Shown in pieces: positions 1 to 8,922 of a stretch of 64,000 nt of DNA. Positions within the stretch are counted from its first letter, which is position 1; each line of letters opens with the position of its first letter. The notes under the pieces were generated by a model. It made no database searches, was not told the DNA's origin, and saw only the letters and a program-made list of their open reading frames with translations. The translations under genes and the position numbers were made by a program. This DNA comes from Trichodelitschia bisporula. Lineage: Eukaryota; Ascomycota; Dothideomycetes; Phaeotrichales; Phaeotrichaceae. The stretch is taken from positions 293,873 to 357,872 of the forward strand of contig ML996689.1 in NCBI GenBank assembly GCA_010356995.1, given 5' to 3'.

Positions 1-309
1 GCGGTGTATCTCGCGGCCGGGGCGTACATACACCGCGTGTGTGTTGAGGACGGCGCTGTGCCGGTTACACCTAGGACGGTGCATAGATTGGTATTAGCGG
101 CGCTGCGGGTCGCGGTTAAGGCGCTAGAGGATGATAAGTGTAGCCAGGGGAAGTTTGCGGGGGTGGGGGGGATGAGGGGGGAGGATCTTGGGAGATTGGA
201 GGGCGCGTTGTGTTGGTTGCTGGAGTATGATTGTCAGGTTTCTGTGGAGGAGTTGAGGGTTAGGATGGGACGGTTGTTGGAGGCGGGGAGGGGGTGTGAG
301 GGGAGATGA
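1..309 (+). CDS. Pho80/Pcl-like cyclin, C-terminal part (cut by window edge)
   Basis: The reading frame is open from the first base and ends at a TGA at 307-309, so only about 102 C-terminal residues are present. The visible part matches the second half of the Pho80/Pcl cyclin box: a helix with 'TPRTVHRLVLAAL', then a lysine-rich loop, 'GKFAGVGGM', and 'DLGRLEGALCWLLEYD'. In this family the cyclin binds a Pho85-type kinase and targets it to phosphate, glycogen or cell-cycle substrates. The N-terminal half and any introns lie outside the window, so the subgroup (Pho80, Pcl6/7 or other) cannot be decided. The tail after the cyclin box is short and glycine-rich. Confidence 0.8.
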   Translation, partial: AVYLAAGAYIHRVCVEDGAVPVTPRTVHRLVLAALRVAVKALEDDKCSQGKFAGVGGMRGEDLGRLEGALCWLLEYDCQVSVEELRVRMGRLLEAGRGCEGR

Positions 310-668
310 GTCGATGAGAGGAGGGTTAGGGTTAGCGGGTGTTTTGGGCGTTACAGGCTGATGCTGGGGATTTTTTGAGAGGGCGTGAGGCGAAGTATGC
401 GGCTGCGAGGCTGGCACTTCATGCCGCGGCGTATTAAGGCCGATATCGGATTCGGGACGGGGCGAGGCCCCCTTGGTCCTCGAGGGAAGCACGGGCCGGC
501 GCCGTACATACATTCCCAGGCCGGAGCACACACAATGATGTGAATAAAGTTCTTTTTTTCTGCTCGCCCGCTGCTAGTTATCTGCAAGTGACCACTGATC
601 CATGTATCCCAATGTCCAACCACAGTCCCACCCCATTTCCGTCGCCTCCGTCCCTCCACCCTGTCCCT
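310..668. other. Intergenic gap between convergent genes
   Basis: This 359-bp stretch separates two convergent 3' ends. It holds a GT-rich segment with two TTAGGG-like units near 322-336 and an AATAAA hexamer at 543-548. I see no gene in it. Confidence 0.6.
543..548 (+). terminator. AATAAA polyadenylation-like signal
   Basis: A perfect AATAAA lies about 235 bp after the stop of the Pho80-like cyclin and is followed by a T-rich run. It is a plausible cleavage/polyadenylation signal for that gene. Fungal signals are degenerate, so this is a weak call. Confidence 0.35.
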
Positions 669-1134
669 CTAGGCCTTGTCCTTCTCAATCCCATCCAGCA
701 CCTCCGGCACCGTCTCAACAAGATGCTCAAACACACCCTCCGTCCCCTTCGCAGCATGCAGGCCTTGTGGGATGGCGTAGATCGCTACATCGGGTTTTTC
801 GCGGGAGGCGATGGCCTTCACTTCGCTGACTTCTTCGGGGGTCCACATTGAGGCGCAGAACTGCGAGCGGGCGTTAGCGAGCTTCAGCGAGCGTGGCAGC
901 GAGCGCCAGTTGAAGGAGATGTGGGAGGGTGGGGGAGGGGGGGGGTAAGGGAGGACGGACGAGCAGGTCAGGCTGATGCTCCTTCAGCGCACCCGGGACG
1001 GCATCCACGGTATCGCAATTCGCGGCGTGGATGATCGTGTATTTATCTTTGAGAGCCTCAGCGACCCGACCGATGATGTGCCGCGCCCGGTCGGGGACTT
1101 TGTTCACCGTCACCAGCTTATACGTCTGAGGCAT
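669..1134 (-). CDS. Small conserved fungal protein of unknown function
   Basis: Two exons on the minus strand (1134-961 and 860-669) give a 121-residue protein. The 100-nt intron starts GTCCGT, a weak donor, and ends CGCAG. The junction restores a smooth sequence, 'HQPDLL' followed by 'FCASMWTPEEVSEVKAIA'. The protein looks globular with alternating strands and helices and has no signal peptide or membrane segment. I have an impression of similar short uncharacterised proteins in other filamentous fungi, including the 'FCASMWTPEE' core, but I assign no function. It is divergent from the DUF3500 gene and shares a 481-bp intergenic region with it. Confidence 0.7.
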
Positions 1135-1615
1135 GGTGTCGTAGTTCCGTGCAAACGAGGCTGGAGGGGAATCGGTGACGATGGGAGATGATACAAACTT
1201 AGGAAGAGGAATTCAAACTTAGGGAGAAGAGACAGGAGCAATGCTTGTCTTTTCCCAAGCTCCCCCCAAAAGCTTAAACCGAATATCTTGATGTCACTTC
1301 CCTTCCCCCAGCCTGGTCCCCACAAACGCCGCCGCCGCACATCGGGATGGCGCGAGTGGCGCGCGTGGGGCGCGGGGATCACCCCCCCGCCAACCTGCGC
1401 TGTGGGGCTGACGTCGGATCGGCTATCCACATCCCCACGTCTCCACGCGCGGCAATGGGGACGGGATTAGGTACGGGAGTGCGCGACGGCTTGCGTTGGA
1501 ATGGCGGCGGTGGCATGATCGATTGGTTGTGTATGGAGATGACCCCTCTGCTCAATTGCTGAAACCACCGCCCTCAAAGCACAGCGACAAGCGACGCGAA
1601 GCAAAAGACAGAGCA
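1135..1615. other. Divergent promoter region
   Basis: This 481-bp region lies between the start codons of two divergent genes and should hold both promoters. It is GC-rich around 1320-1400. I recognise no specific site. Confidence 0.5.
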
Positions 1616-2921
1616 ATGACACCCATCCCCTCCTTCCGCGCGCACCTCCCCGATCTCAATTCGCCGCGCTTCGTGACCGCGCGCGAGCAGAGCCCATATG
1701 AGTATGCGGCGTACTTCCGTGCAAACCAACGTCCACCGTGGCTGTTTGCGCTCACGCAGGCGTGGGAGGAGTTGTACACTGAGCCCTTCAAGGGTATAAC
1801 AACAGATGGTGCGGATGTACCCCCTTCCTTCATAGCGCCGCTTGACGAAGATAGGGAATGTGATCCTCGGCCTCTACCCGGAAGAAGACGACGGTGTCCC
1901 AATCGAGGAGATGGTTGAGGCAGCGAACGCACTCCTGGACGGATTGACGCAAGAGCAGAAGGCAGCCCTGACATTCCCCCTCGCCGCCCGCGAATGGCGC
2001 GCCTGGTCGAATCCGGAGGTGCTGCTGCGGCCGCTGGGGCTGCGTCTCGAAGAACAACCCGCCCCCACAGTCACCGCCGTACACACCCTCCTCCGCCGCA
2101 CCTTCTCCGCGCGAGGCTACGCGCGCGCCCTGGCGGCCATGCGGATAAACCATTTCCTCGGGGAACTCGTCTCGCTGCCGCGCATCATGAACGCAGACTC
2201 GTACAACATCCTTCTATTTGGAACACCGTCTACGGAGCAAGCATGGGGTTTCCTGCTGTACGGGCACCATTTGTGCGTGAGTGTGTTTTTGAGGGGGAGA
2301 CAGGTGGTGGTTAGTCCTGTGTTTACGGGGGCGGAGCCGAATGGGATTGATGAGGGGCCTTGGGAGGGGACGGCCATTCTGCGGGATGAGGGGGAGTGGG
2401 GGTTGAGGGTGATGCAGAGCCTGAGTGATGAGGAGAAGGGGAGGGCGAGGATATATGAGCATTTGCATGATGCGCGGATGCGCCAGACGGGGGATCTGAA
2501 GAGTGATCGGTGGAATAAGGATGATCAGCGGCATGTATGCGGTGCGTTTCGGGATAACCGCGCTGTGCCGTATGAGGGCGTTAACTGCGGGCGTTTCTCG
2601 AGCGAGCAGAAGGACTTGATCCTGAAGATTGCGGATGAGATGCTATGCTACCTACCTGACCGGGCGAGGGAGAGGAGACTAGAGCGGATCGGGGAGTTTT
2701 GGGATAAGACGTGGTTTTGTTGGATTGGGGGGTGGGGCGATGAGGATGCGTTTTATTATCGGATCCAGAGTCCGGTGGTATTGTTGGAGTTTGATCATCA
2801 TTCGGGGGTTTTCTTGGGGAATGAGGAGCCGGCGAAGTTTCATACGCATACCATTGTTAGGATGCCGAATGGGGGGGATTATGGGGCTGCGTTGAGGGGG
2901 AAGGGGGAGGAGGTGCCGTAG
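1616..2921 (+). CDS. DUF3500 domain protein
   Basis: Two exons (1616-1808 and 1855-2921) encode 419 residues. The 46-nt intron ends in 'CTTGAC...ATAG' and its removal joins 'FKGITTDG' to 'NVILGLYPEED', the pattern expected near the N-terminus of DUF3500 proteins. Other landmarks are 'LLFGTPSTEQAWGFLLYGHH', 'GPWEGTAIL', a glutamine/histidine segment 'KDDQRHVCGAF', and a C-terminal 'VLLEFDHHSGVFL' with 'KFHTHTIVRMPNGGDYG'. The family is widespread in bacteria and fungi and has no firm biochemical role. The histidine and acidic clusters near the end could bind metal, but that is inference. No signal peptide is visible. It converges on the FAH-family gene, with 241 bp between the stop codons. Confidence 0.88.
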
Positions 2922-3162
2922 GGGGGGAGGAGGTGCCCTAGGGGGGAGGCGGATGGTGGCACGAGTTGGGTTGATGGGCGGATGCTCCTTCTTTCCATCA
3001 TGAGCACATTACATCATGTGCCCTCCCAAGGGCAAAAAATGCTCCTGCCTCATGTCTACTACCTCATCCTAGAGGACTTGCCATATCTCAGCCGTCCAGC
3101 GTCACTCATCCCCAACACACAGACCCACAGCGTCCACCCAACCCCACCCAACCCCAGCCCAT

Positions 3163-4145
3163 CTACTCCTCATACTCAAACCTATTAACCAACGTCCCAA
3201 CAAGCGGCACAATCTCCACCCTAAACTCATCCCCCCCCCGTATCCTCACAGCCGGCTTCTTACTAATCCCCACCCCCGCCGGCGTTCCCGTCATAATACA
3301 CGTGCCAGGCGGGAGCGTCGTGCCCTGGCTCAGGAAGCTCACGAGCTTCGCGACGCTGAAGACCATATCACTGCACCACCACATTAGCCTACCCTCAAAC
3401 ACCCTGAGGCCTGGGCGTCACATACTCGATCCCACAGTCCTGCATAACCTCCCCGTTCAGCAGCCCCCGCATGCGGAGCTTGCTTGGGTCGGGTACTTCG
3501 CGTGCGCTGACGAGGGCGGGGCCAATGGGTGCGGACCCGTCGAACCCCTTCGAGTAGCACCACTGGCTCTGCGCGAATTGGGCTCCGCGGCTGCTGACGT
3601 CGTTGCCGGCTGTGTAGCCTAGGACGTAGTCTAGCGCCTCTGCCTCACTCACGTTCCGCGCCTCTTTCCCTATCACGACCACGAGCTCGGACTCGAAATC
3701 CCCGGTATCGTCCTCACGCGTCACATGCGGCAGAAGCGCCCTGCCGGGCCCGGCCAGGCTCGTCGAGGGTTTGAGAAACACGGTTGGCACGGTGGGCAGG
3801 TCCATGCCTACCTCAGCGGCGTGCTGCTTGTAGTTCAGGCCGATGCAGCGGATGGTGCCGACTTCGCTGGGTGCGAGGGGGGAGAGGAGCGTGTGCAGGG
3901 TTTCGATGGCGCCGGTGGGGGTGCCCGGGGAGAGGATTGAGGACCCGGAGTACACGGAGATGGGCTCGGGGCTGCCGGCGTGGAAGGCGAGGCCGATGTC
4001 GGTGTGGTCGGAGGTGGGTTGGCCGATTAGGGGGGTTGTGGGGGAGGAGTGCGGGGTGAAGCGGATTAGGCCTGCGGGGAGTTTAGCTTGGTGGGAGTGA
4101 TTGGGAGGGGGGTGAGGTACGCTTGAAGGTTGTGGTTGCGGCCAT
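3163..4145 (-). CDS. Fumarylacetoacetate hydrolase (FAH) family protein
   Basis: Three minus-strand exons (4145-4121, 4071-3426, 3370-3163) encode 292 residues. The first exon is only 25 nt; joining it gives the start 'MAATTTFKRLIRFTP', and both introns (49 and 55 nt) have good donors (GTACCT, GTATGT). The protein is an FAH C-terminal fold. It contains 'RCIGLNYKQHAAEVGMDLP', the metal-binding stretch 'DFESELVVVIGKEARN', 'GYTAGNDVSSRGAQ', 'KGFDGSAPIGPALV' and 'SQGTTLPPGTCIMTGTPAG'. Relatives include FAHD1-type acylpyruvate hydrolases/oxaloacetate decarboxylases and bacterial 2-hydroxyhepta-diene-dioate isomerases. The substrate cannot be assigned here. No clear mitochondrial presequence is seen, which favours a cytosolic enzyme. 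The next gene upstream, the nitronate monooxygenase, lies on the same strand 330 bp away. Confidence 0.92.
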
Positions 4146-4474
4146 GGTGGTGCGGAGCATTGGGTTCTGGTACTGGTACTGGGGGATTGGAGGCGCGGAT
4201 CGCGGTTGCTTATCAACTAAGATGTGCTGTGGTCGCAAGGTTGCAGGGTCGTCGTACTGGCGGCATCGGAGCTGGGGCGCGGCTTACACAGCCCCGCGTT
4301 AAGGTGCATAGTCCCCGCACGGGAAGATAGCGCGGGTGTGGGACGGGCGGGGAAGCGGGTACGTACCAGTTCGTTGTCACGATCACTCAGCAGGCTCCCA
4401 CAAAAAGTGGTCACAAAGCTAGCATTTCAATTTTAACACTATACACAAAGCATCAAACTCCGCCTCCCTCACAC
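4146..4474. other. Intergenic gap between tandem minus-strand genes
   Basis: This 329-bp region holds the promoter of the FAH-family gene and the 3' flank of the nitronate monooxygenase gene. I see no further feature. Confidence 0.5.
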
Positions 4475-5762
4475 TCAAACCCGGCTCTTGCTCACAATGA
4501 GCCCATTGCCCTTCTGCAACCAGTCTACGGCGCCATTGACCATGTCATCCATGATGACCTTGGCGGGGAGGCGCTCGTTGGTGACCGCCGCCGCCTTGCC
4601 CATAAGGAAGGGCCGCGCGTTGTCCAGGGTGTCGTCGTCGATGTCGTCGCCCAGCGTCTCCATGTCGTGCTCTACGGGGATCTTGCCCCGGCTCGTCAGG
4701 TCCTTGATTTCCTTCGCGCGGTTCTCCTCCCAGTTGCTGATGTACGGGTTGTTGCGGACGCGGAGGGGACGGCCCTGTGGGGGTTAGCTTGCTGTTGTGC
4801 TAGGATGGGGTTTTTATGGGGGGGTGGGGGGCAAACGCACGGTGAAGATAATAGTCCGGATATTGTCATCAAACCCAGACGTGCGCACCGCCTCCTGATG
4901 CGCCTTACTCGCACCCGCCTCCTCGCTCAACACAAACCGCGTGCCAATCCACACCGCGCTCGCACCCAACATCAGCGCCGCCGCGAGGCTCTGCCCGTTG
5001 AACAAACCGCCCGCGGCGATGACCTGCACCTCCTGGCCTGTGAGCGGGCTCTTGTGGCCCTTGACCAGCGACACAACCGTGGGGATGAGGATCGTGGTAG
5101 GGACGTCGCCGGTGTGCCCGCCGCCCTCGCCGCCCTGCGCGCAGATCAGATCCACGCCGCGCTCGAGGCACTTCTTGACGTGCTTCGGGTGGCCGATCAT
5201 GTTCATGTACAGGATGCCGGCCTTGTGGATGCGGTCGACGACGTGCTGGGGCGGGACGCCGACGGCGGAGACGAAGAGCTTGGCGCCGGATTCGATGATT
5301 ATGTCGACGAGTTGGTCGAGTTTGCCTTTTGTGTAGTCGTAGCTGGGTTGCGCGTCAGCGCAACTCATGCGGAGAAAGGGAAGAGAGGGGTAGAGAGGGA
5401 GGTAGCCTACTTGGTCTTGCGCGCGTTGCCGCCCACCTGCGGCAGCAGCAGGTCCACGCCGAACGGCGCGTTCTTGTCGTTCAGATACCCCTTCAGCTCG
5501 GCGATCTGCTCGCGCAGCATGTCGGGCGTGTAGCCGACGCCGCCGATGACGCCGAGGCCGCCGGCGTTGGTGACGGCGGCGGCGAGGCGCGGGCCGGCGG
5601 CGACGTTCATGCCGGCGAGCAGGATGGGGTGGTTGATGCCGAGGAGGTCGGTGGTGACGGTGCGGAGCTGCTCTGGGCGGGGGTCAGACGGGAGGGCGGG
5701 GGAGAAAGGGAGATGCTGGGGAAGGGGGGGGGGGGTGCTGGGGACTTACGGGGAGAGGCCAT
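4475..5762 (-). CDS. Nitronate monooxygenase (2-nitropropane dioxygenase family)
   Basis: Four minus-strand exons (5762-5750, 5672-5411, 5342-4841, 4774-4475) encode 358 residues. The 13-nt first exon is needed to give the start 'MASPQQLRTVTTDLLGINHP', and all introns (66-77 nt) have GTRNGY-type donors. The fold is an FMN-binding TIM barrel. Visible motifs are 'HPILLAGMN', 'AVTNAGGLGVIGG', 'GGEGGGHTG' (phosphate-binding loop region), 'VIAAGGLFNGQSLAAAL' and 'GASAVWIGTRFVLSEE'. The enzyme oxidises alkyl nitronates such as propionate 3-nitronate, releasing nitrite and a carbonyl compound, and so detoxifies nitro compounds. The length fits the fungal class. No targeting signal is visible. Confidence 0.93.
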
Positions 5763-7138
5763 TGTGACGGCGTGGGGTGGGATGAAGGGGAGTAAGTGGT
5801 GGGTGAAGTGAAGGTAGAGTGTGGAGAGTGAAGTTGTGCGACAAGAACAGAGCGCGATGGGCGAGCCCTTTTGAGAGAGGAATGTGCCTGTGTCGGCGGG
5901 TGCTCAGCCTCGGCTGATCACGCAGCCGGGGGCGGGCGCTGTGGTGTGGGCGTCGATTTCGCCCTCGGCTCCAGCTGCGGCCACCTTGCCTGGAGTGGAG
6001 TGGCCGGATGCGGGCCTTGTACAGTGGGCCGCTTAGGGCCGTTCGAAGAGAGGGGGGGGTTGCGGCGAACGGCTGCAGTTAATTACTGGAATTGGCATGG
6101 CTCGGTCCAGACGGCACATCTGTTTGGGAGAGGGAGAGGGGAGAGAAGGCTTTGACCGCTGGTTTACCGGGCAATTCATTGTCGATATCTGAAGTACTTT
6201 GTCTCCAGATGCATTCGTGCAGTTACCGGCCGCGTGTGCATTCTTTGAGGTGAGACGGGATAGCTACAGATACATCTGCTCGTACGGCATCACCAATTGC
6301 ACACCACTCCCCCATCTCTCCTCTTGACCTTCTCACGCTTCTTCTCCCTTCCCCCTCGTGTTTCTCTCGTGTTACCCCGCGCGCTTCTCCGCATGTGCCA
6401 ATGTACGCCAATCAACCAATCTCACCCACCCGCCGGCCCAACCGATTGCCCGCCACCCGACTACGCCACGCGACCACCCGCCACTGGCGGCATGCGCCAA
6501 GTCTCATCACGTTTTCTCGGGCCGAGAAGTATCGGAACTTGCCTGGACTTGGCACTCAGCGTCGTCGCTTCCGCTTTGGGAATTTTTTATAGAATCACGT
6601 GAGAAGCCAGGATATCAACGACAGGAAGCTGCGATGGACCGGGGGAAATAAAAGATGACGAGCCGAAGCCCACAAACTCAGAACTGTAACTTTACACTCT
6701 CATCTTCACTCTCAGATCAGCAAATCTACCTATGTAGCTTGATTCAACCCTTGATCTACGATAACGTTACGTGACAAAGACGAAGATCGTGTGCGATATC
6801 ATCGAGCTCCTCTGCCGCCGCCATCCGCCCATGACGTCTGTTCCGAAGCTCCTACGGCCGACACGGTACGCGCTGGAGCGCGGGTTCAATCGGCGTCTTT
6901 GTAGTAGTACGAGATTTGAAGGTAGGTAGCCCGTTTGCTTAGCTCGTTTCGCGTATCCCTTGGTCCATGACCCCCGCAATCGCTTCAACTTCGTCTCCTT
7001 CTCGTGTACCTCCCCCCGCCTCAATTGACCATTCCAACTCACCCTTTAGTACCCCGCGCACGCACCTCGCTCACCAGGACGCGACTACACGCCCAGCAAC
7101 AACCTCCCACCTTCCCCCCGCTCCACCTCACCCGCACA
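5763..7138. other. Divergent intergenic region
   Basis: This 1376-bp region separates the divergent nitronate monooxygenase and folate genes. It contains a pyrimidine-rich tract at about 6306-6370 and one CACGTG palindrome at 6596-6601. Small open frames here show no recognisable protein signal. The reading frame of the folate gene stays open upstream of its ATG from about 7004 but has no ATG. Confidence 0.5.
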
Positions 7139-8651
7139 ATGTCCACCTCACGTTCTCCCGACGACGACAGGCTCCCCCATCGCGCTTTCATCGCGCTCGG
7201 CAGCAACGAAGGCGACCGCCTATACGCCATTGAGTCCGCTTGCAACTTTATAGAGCAGCGATCAGACCTAATCATTCAGCGCACAAGCGGTTTGTGGGAG
7301 ACTAAGGCCATGTACGTTGAGGACCAGGCCGACTTCCTGAACGCCGTGATCGAGGTGAGCCGCCCCCCCTCCCCCCCCCCTGCTTTCAGCCTCGCGCCCT
7401 CAGCCGCTCATATGACGGTTCTGATGGTCCAAGGTCGAGACAAGCCTTTCGCCCCTCGAACTGCTGGATTGCTTGCAAAGAATCGAGAACAAACACGGCC
7501 GGCGGAGAACCGTGGCTAAAGGCCCGCGAACGCTGGACCTGGACATCCTGCTGTACGACGATGTCAGACTGGCTAGCGAGCGGCTCACACTCCCACACCC
7601 GCTGATGCTGGAGCGCGCCTTTGTCCTCGAGCCGCTGTGCGAACTCATCCCCGAAACACTACATCCTTACTCCCGGCAGTCCTACGCGACCCATCTCGCG
7701 GCCCTCCCCCCAACGCCACACCCACCCACTACCATCACTCCCCTCTCTGAATCCCTTCCCCCCTTAACACCCCTCTCCCCCACCCGCCGCACCATGGTAA
7801 TGGGCATCGCAAACCTAACACCAGACTCCTTCTCACGCGATCCCCTCACATCCGAGACTCTTCTTCCCGCGCTGACCGCGCAACTCGCCGCGGGTGCCCA
7901 CATCCTCGACATAGGCGCGCAATCCACCCGGCCCAACAGCACCCCACTCTCCGCCTCCTCCGAAATCGACCGCCTAACCGGCGTCCCGCACGCCCTCCAC
8001 TCCCTGCGCGGCCCGCATGCCACAAGCATAGACACGTACCATGTGGACGTCGCAAGGACCGCACTGCCGCACTTCGACATCATTAACGACGTATCCGGGG
8101 GCCTCTGGTCCGACAACGAACTTTTCAACGCTGTCTGGCGCTCAGATAAAATCGCCACCGTGATCATCGGACACACGCGCGGCTTACCTGGCGCCATGTC
8201 CGGGCCCCCACACACGCACTATAACGACCTCATCCCGGACATTGCCGCCGAGCTGCGTGATCGCGTCGACGAGGCGGTAGGGAGGGGCGTGCGCCGCTGG
8301 CGCGTGATCCTCGACCCCGGCATCGGGTTCTCGAAGACGCATGCACAGAACTTGGAGATCCTACGGCGGTTACCCGAGCTGAGGGCCGCTAAGGGCCTGC
8401 GCGGCCTGCCGTGGTGTGTGGGAGTTAGTCGGAAGGGGTTCATTGGGGCGCTGCTGGGGGGCCGGGAGGTTGGGCAGCGGACGTATGGTGGGGCGGCGGC
8501 AGTGGCGGCTGCTGTTGCGGGGGGCGCGGATGTGGTGCGTGTGCATGATGTGGCGGAGATGAGGGATGTGGTTGCTGTTGCGGATGGGATTTGGAGGACG
8601 GGGGCTGTGGGTCAGGCGTACGGGACACCTAAGACAGGTGTTGTGGGTTAG
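7139..8651 (+). CDS. HPPK-DHPS fusion, folate biosynthesis (FOL1-like, no aldolase domain)
   Basis: Two exons (7139-7354 and 7434-8651) encode 477 residues; the intron is 79 nt with a GTGAGC donor. Residues 1 to about 160 are 6-hydroxymethyl-dihydropterin pyrophosphokinase, with 'FIALGSNEGDR' and 'GPRTLDLDILLYDD'. Residues about 200-460 are dihydropteroate synthase, with 'GIANLTPDSFS', 'DIGAQSTRPNS', 'INDVSGG', 'ILDPGIGFSKT' and 'GVSRKGFIG'. Together they pyrophosphorylate the pterin and couple it to p-aminobenzoate, the step blocked by sulfonamides. The TRP segment that carries known sulfa-resistance changes in other fungi reads normally. Yeast and Pneumocystis enzymes have two dihydroneopterin aldolase domains in front; none is present here. 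The first in-frame ATG lies directly before the HPPK domain. Confidence 0.95.
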
Positions 8652-8922
8652 GTGTCAGGATGCGATGTGTGTACCTGAGTCTGTGTACATAAAACAGTCC
8701 ACTGGTATCGCATCGCTGTCTCGCCGGGGCCGCTCAATCTGATCCGAACAACAAACGCCTCGCTCTGCCTTGACATTGTGCATGTGCATCCGGCCGTGAC
8801 GTCAAAAGCTCAACAACGCCACACACAGCCCCCTCAGATACTCCATAACGCCATGCAAACCCCTTCCTCTCCCTTCCCATTACCCACCCCCTTTTCCCCC
8901 TTCCCCCTTCCCCCTTCCCCAT

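Noticed and set aside
320-337. TTAGGG-like units suggesting a telomere
   Set aside because: Only two imperfect units are present, between ordinary genes; there is no array.
4667-5533. A 288-codon plus-strand frame across the nitronate monooxygenase gene
   Set aside because: It is the shadow of well-supported exons on the minus strand and shows no family signal.
6870-6890. tRNA B-box-like GGGTTCAATC
   Set aside because: No matching A-box or cloverleaf stems are found at the right distance. Similar single B-box words at about 39798 and 57491 fail the same test.
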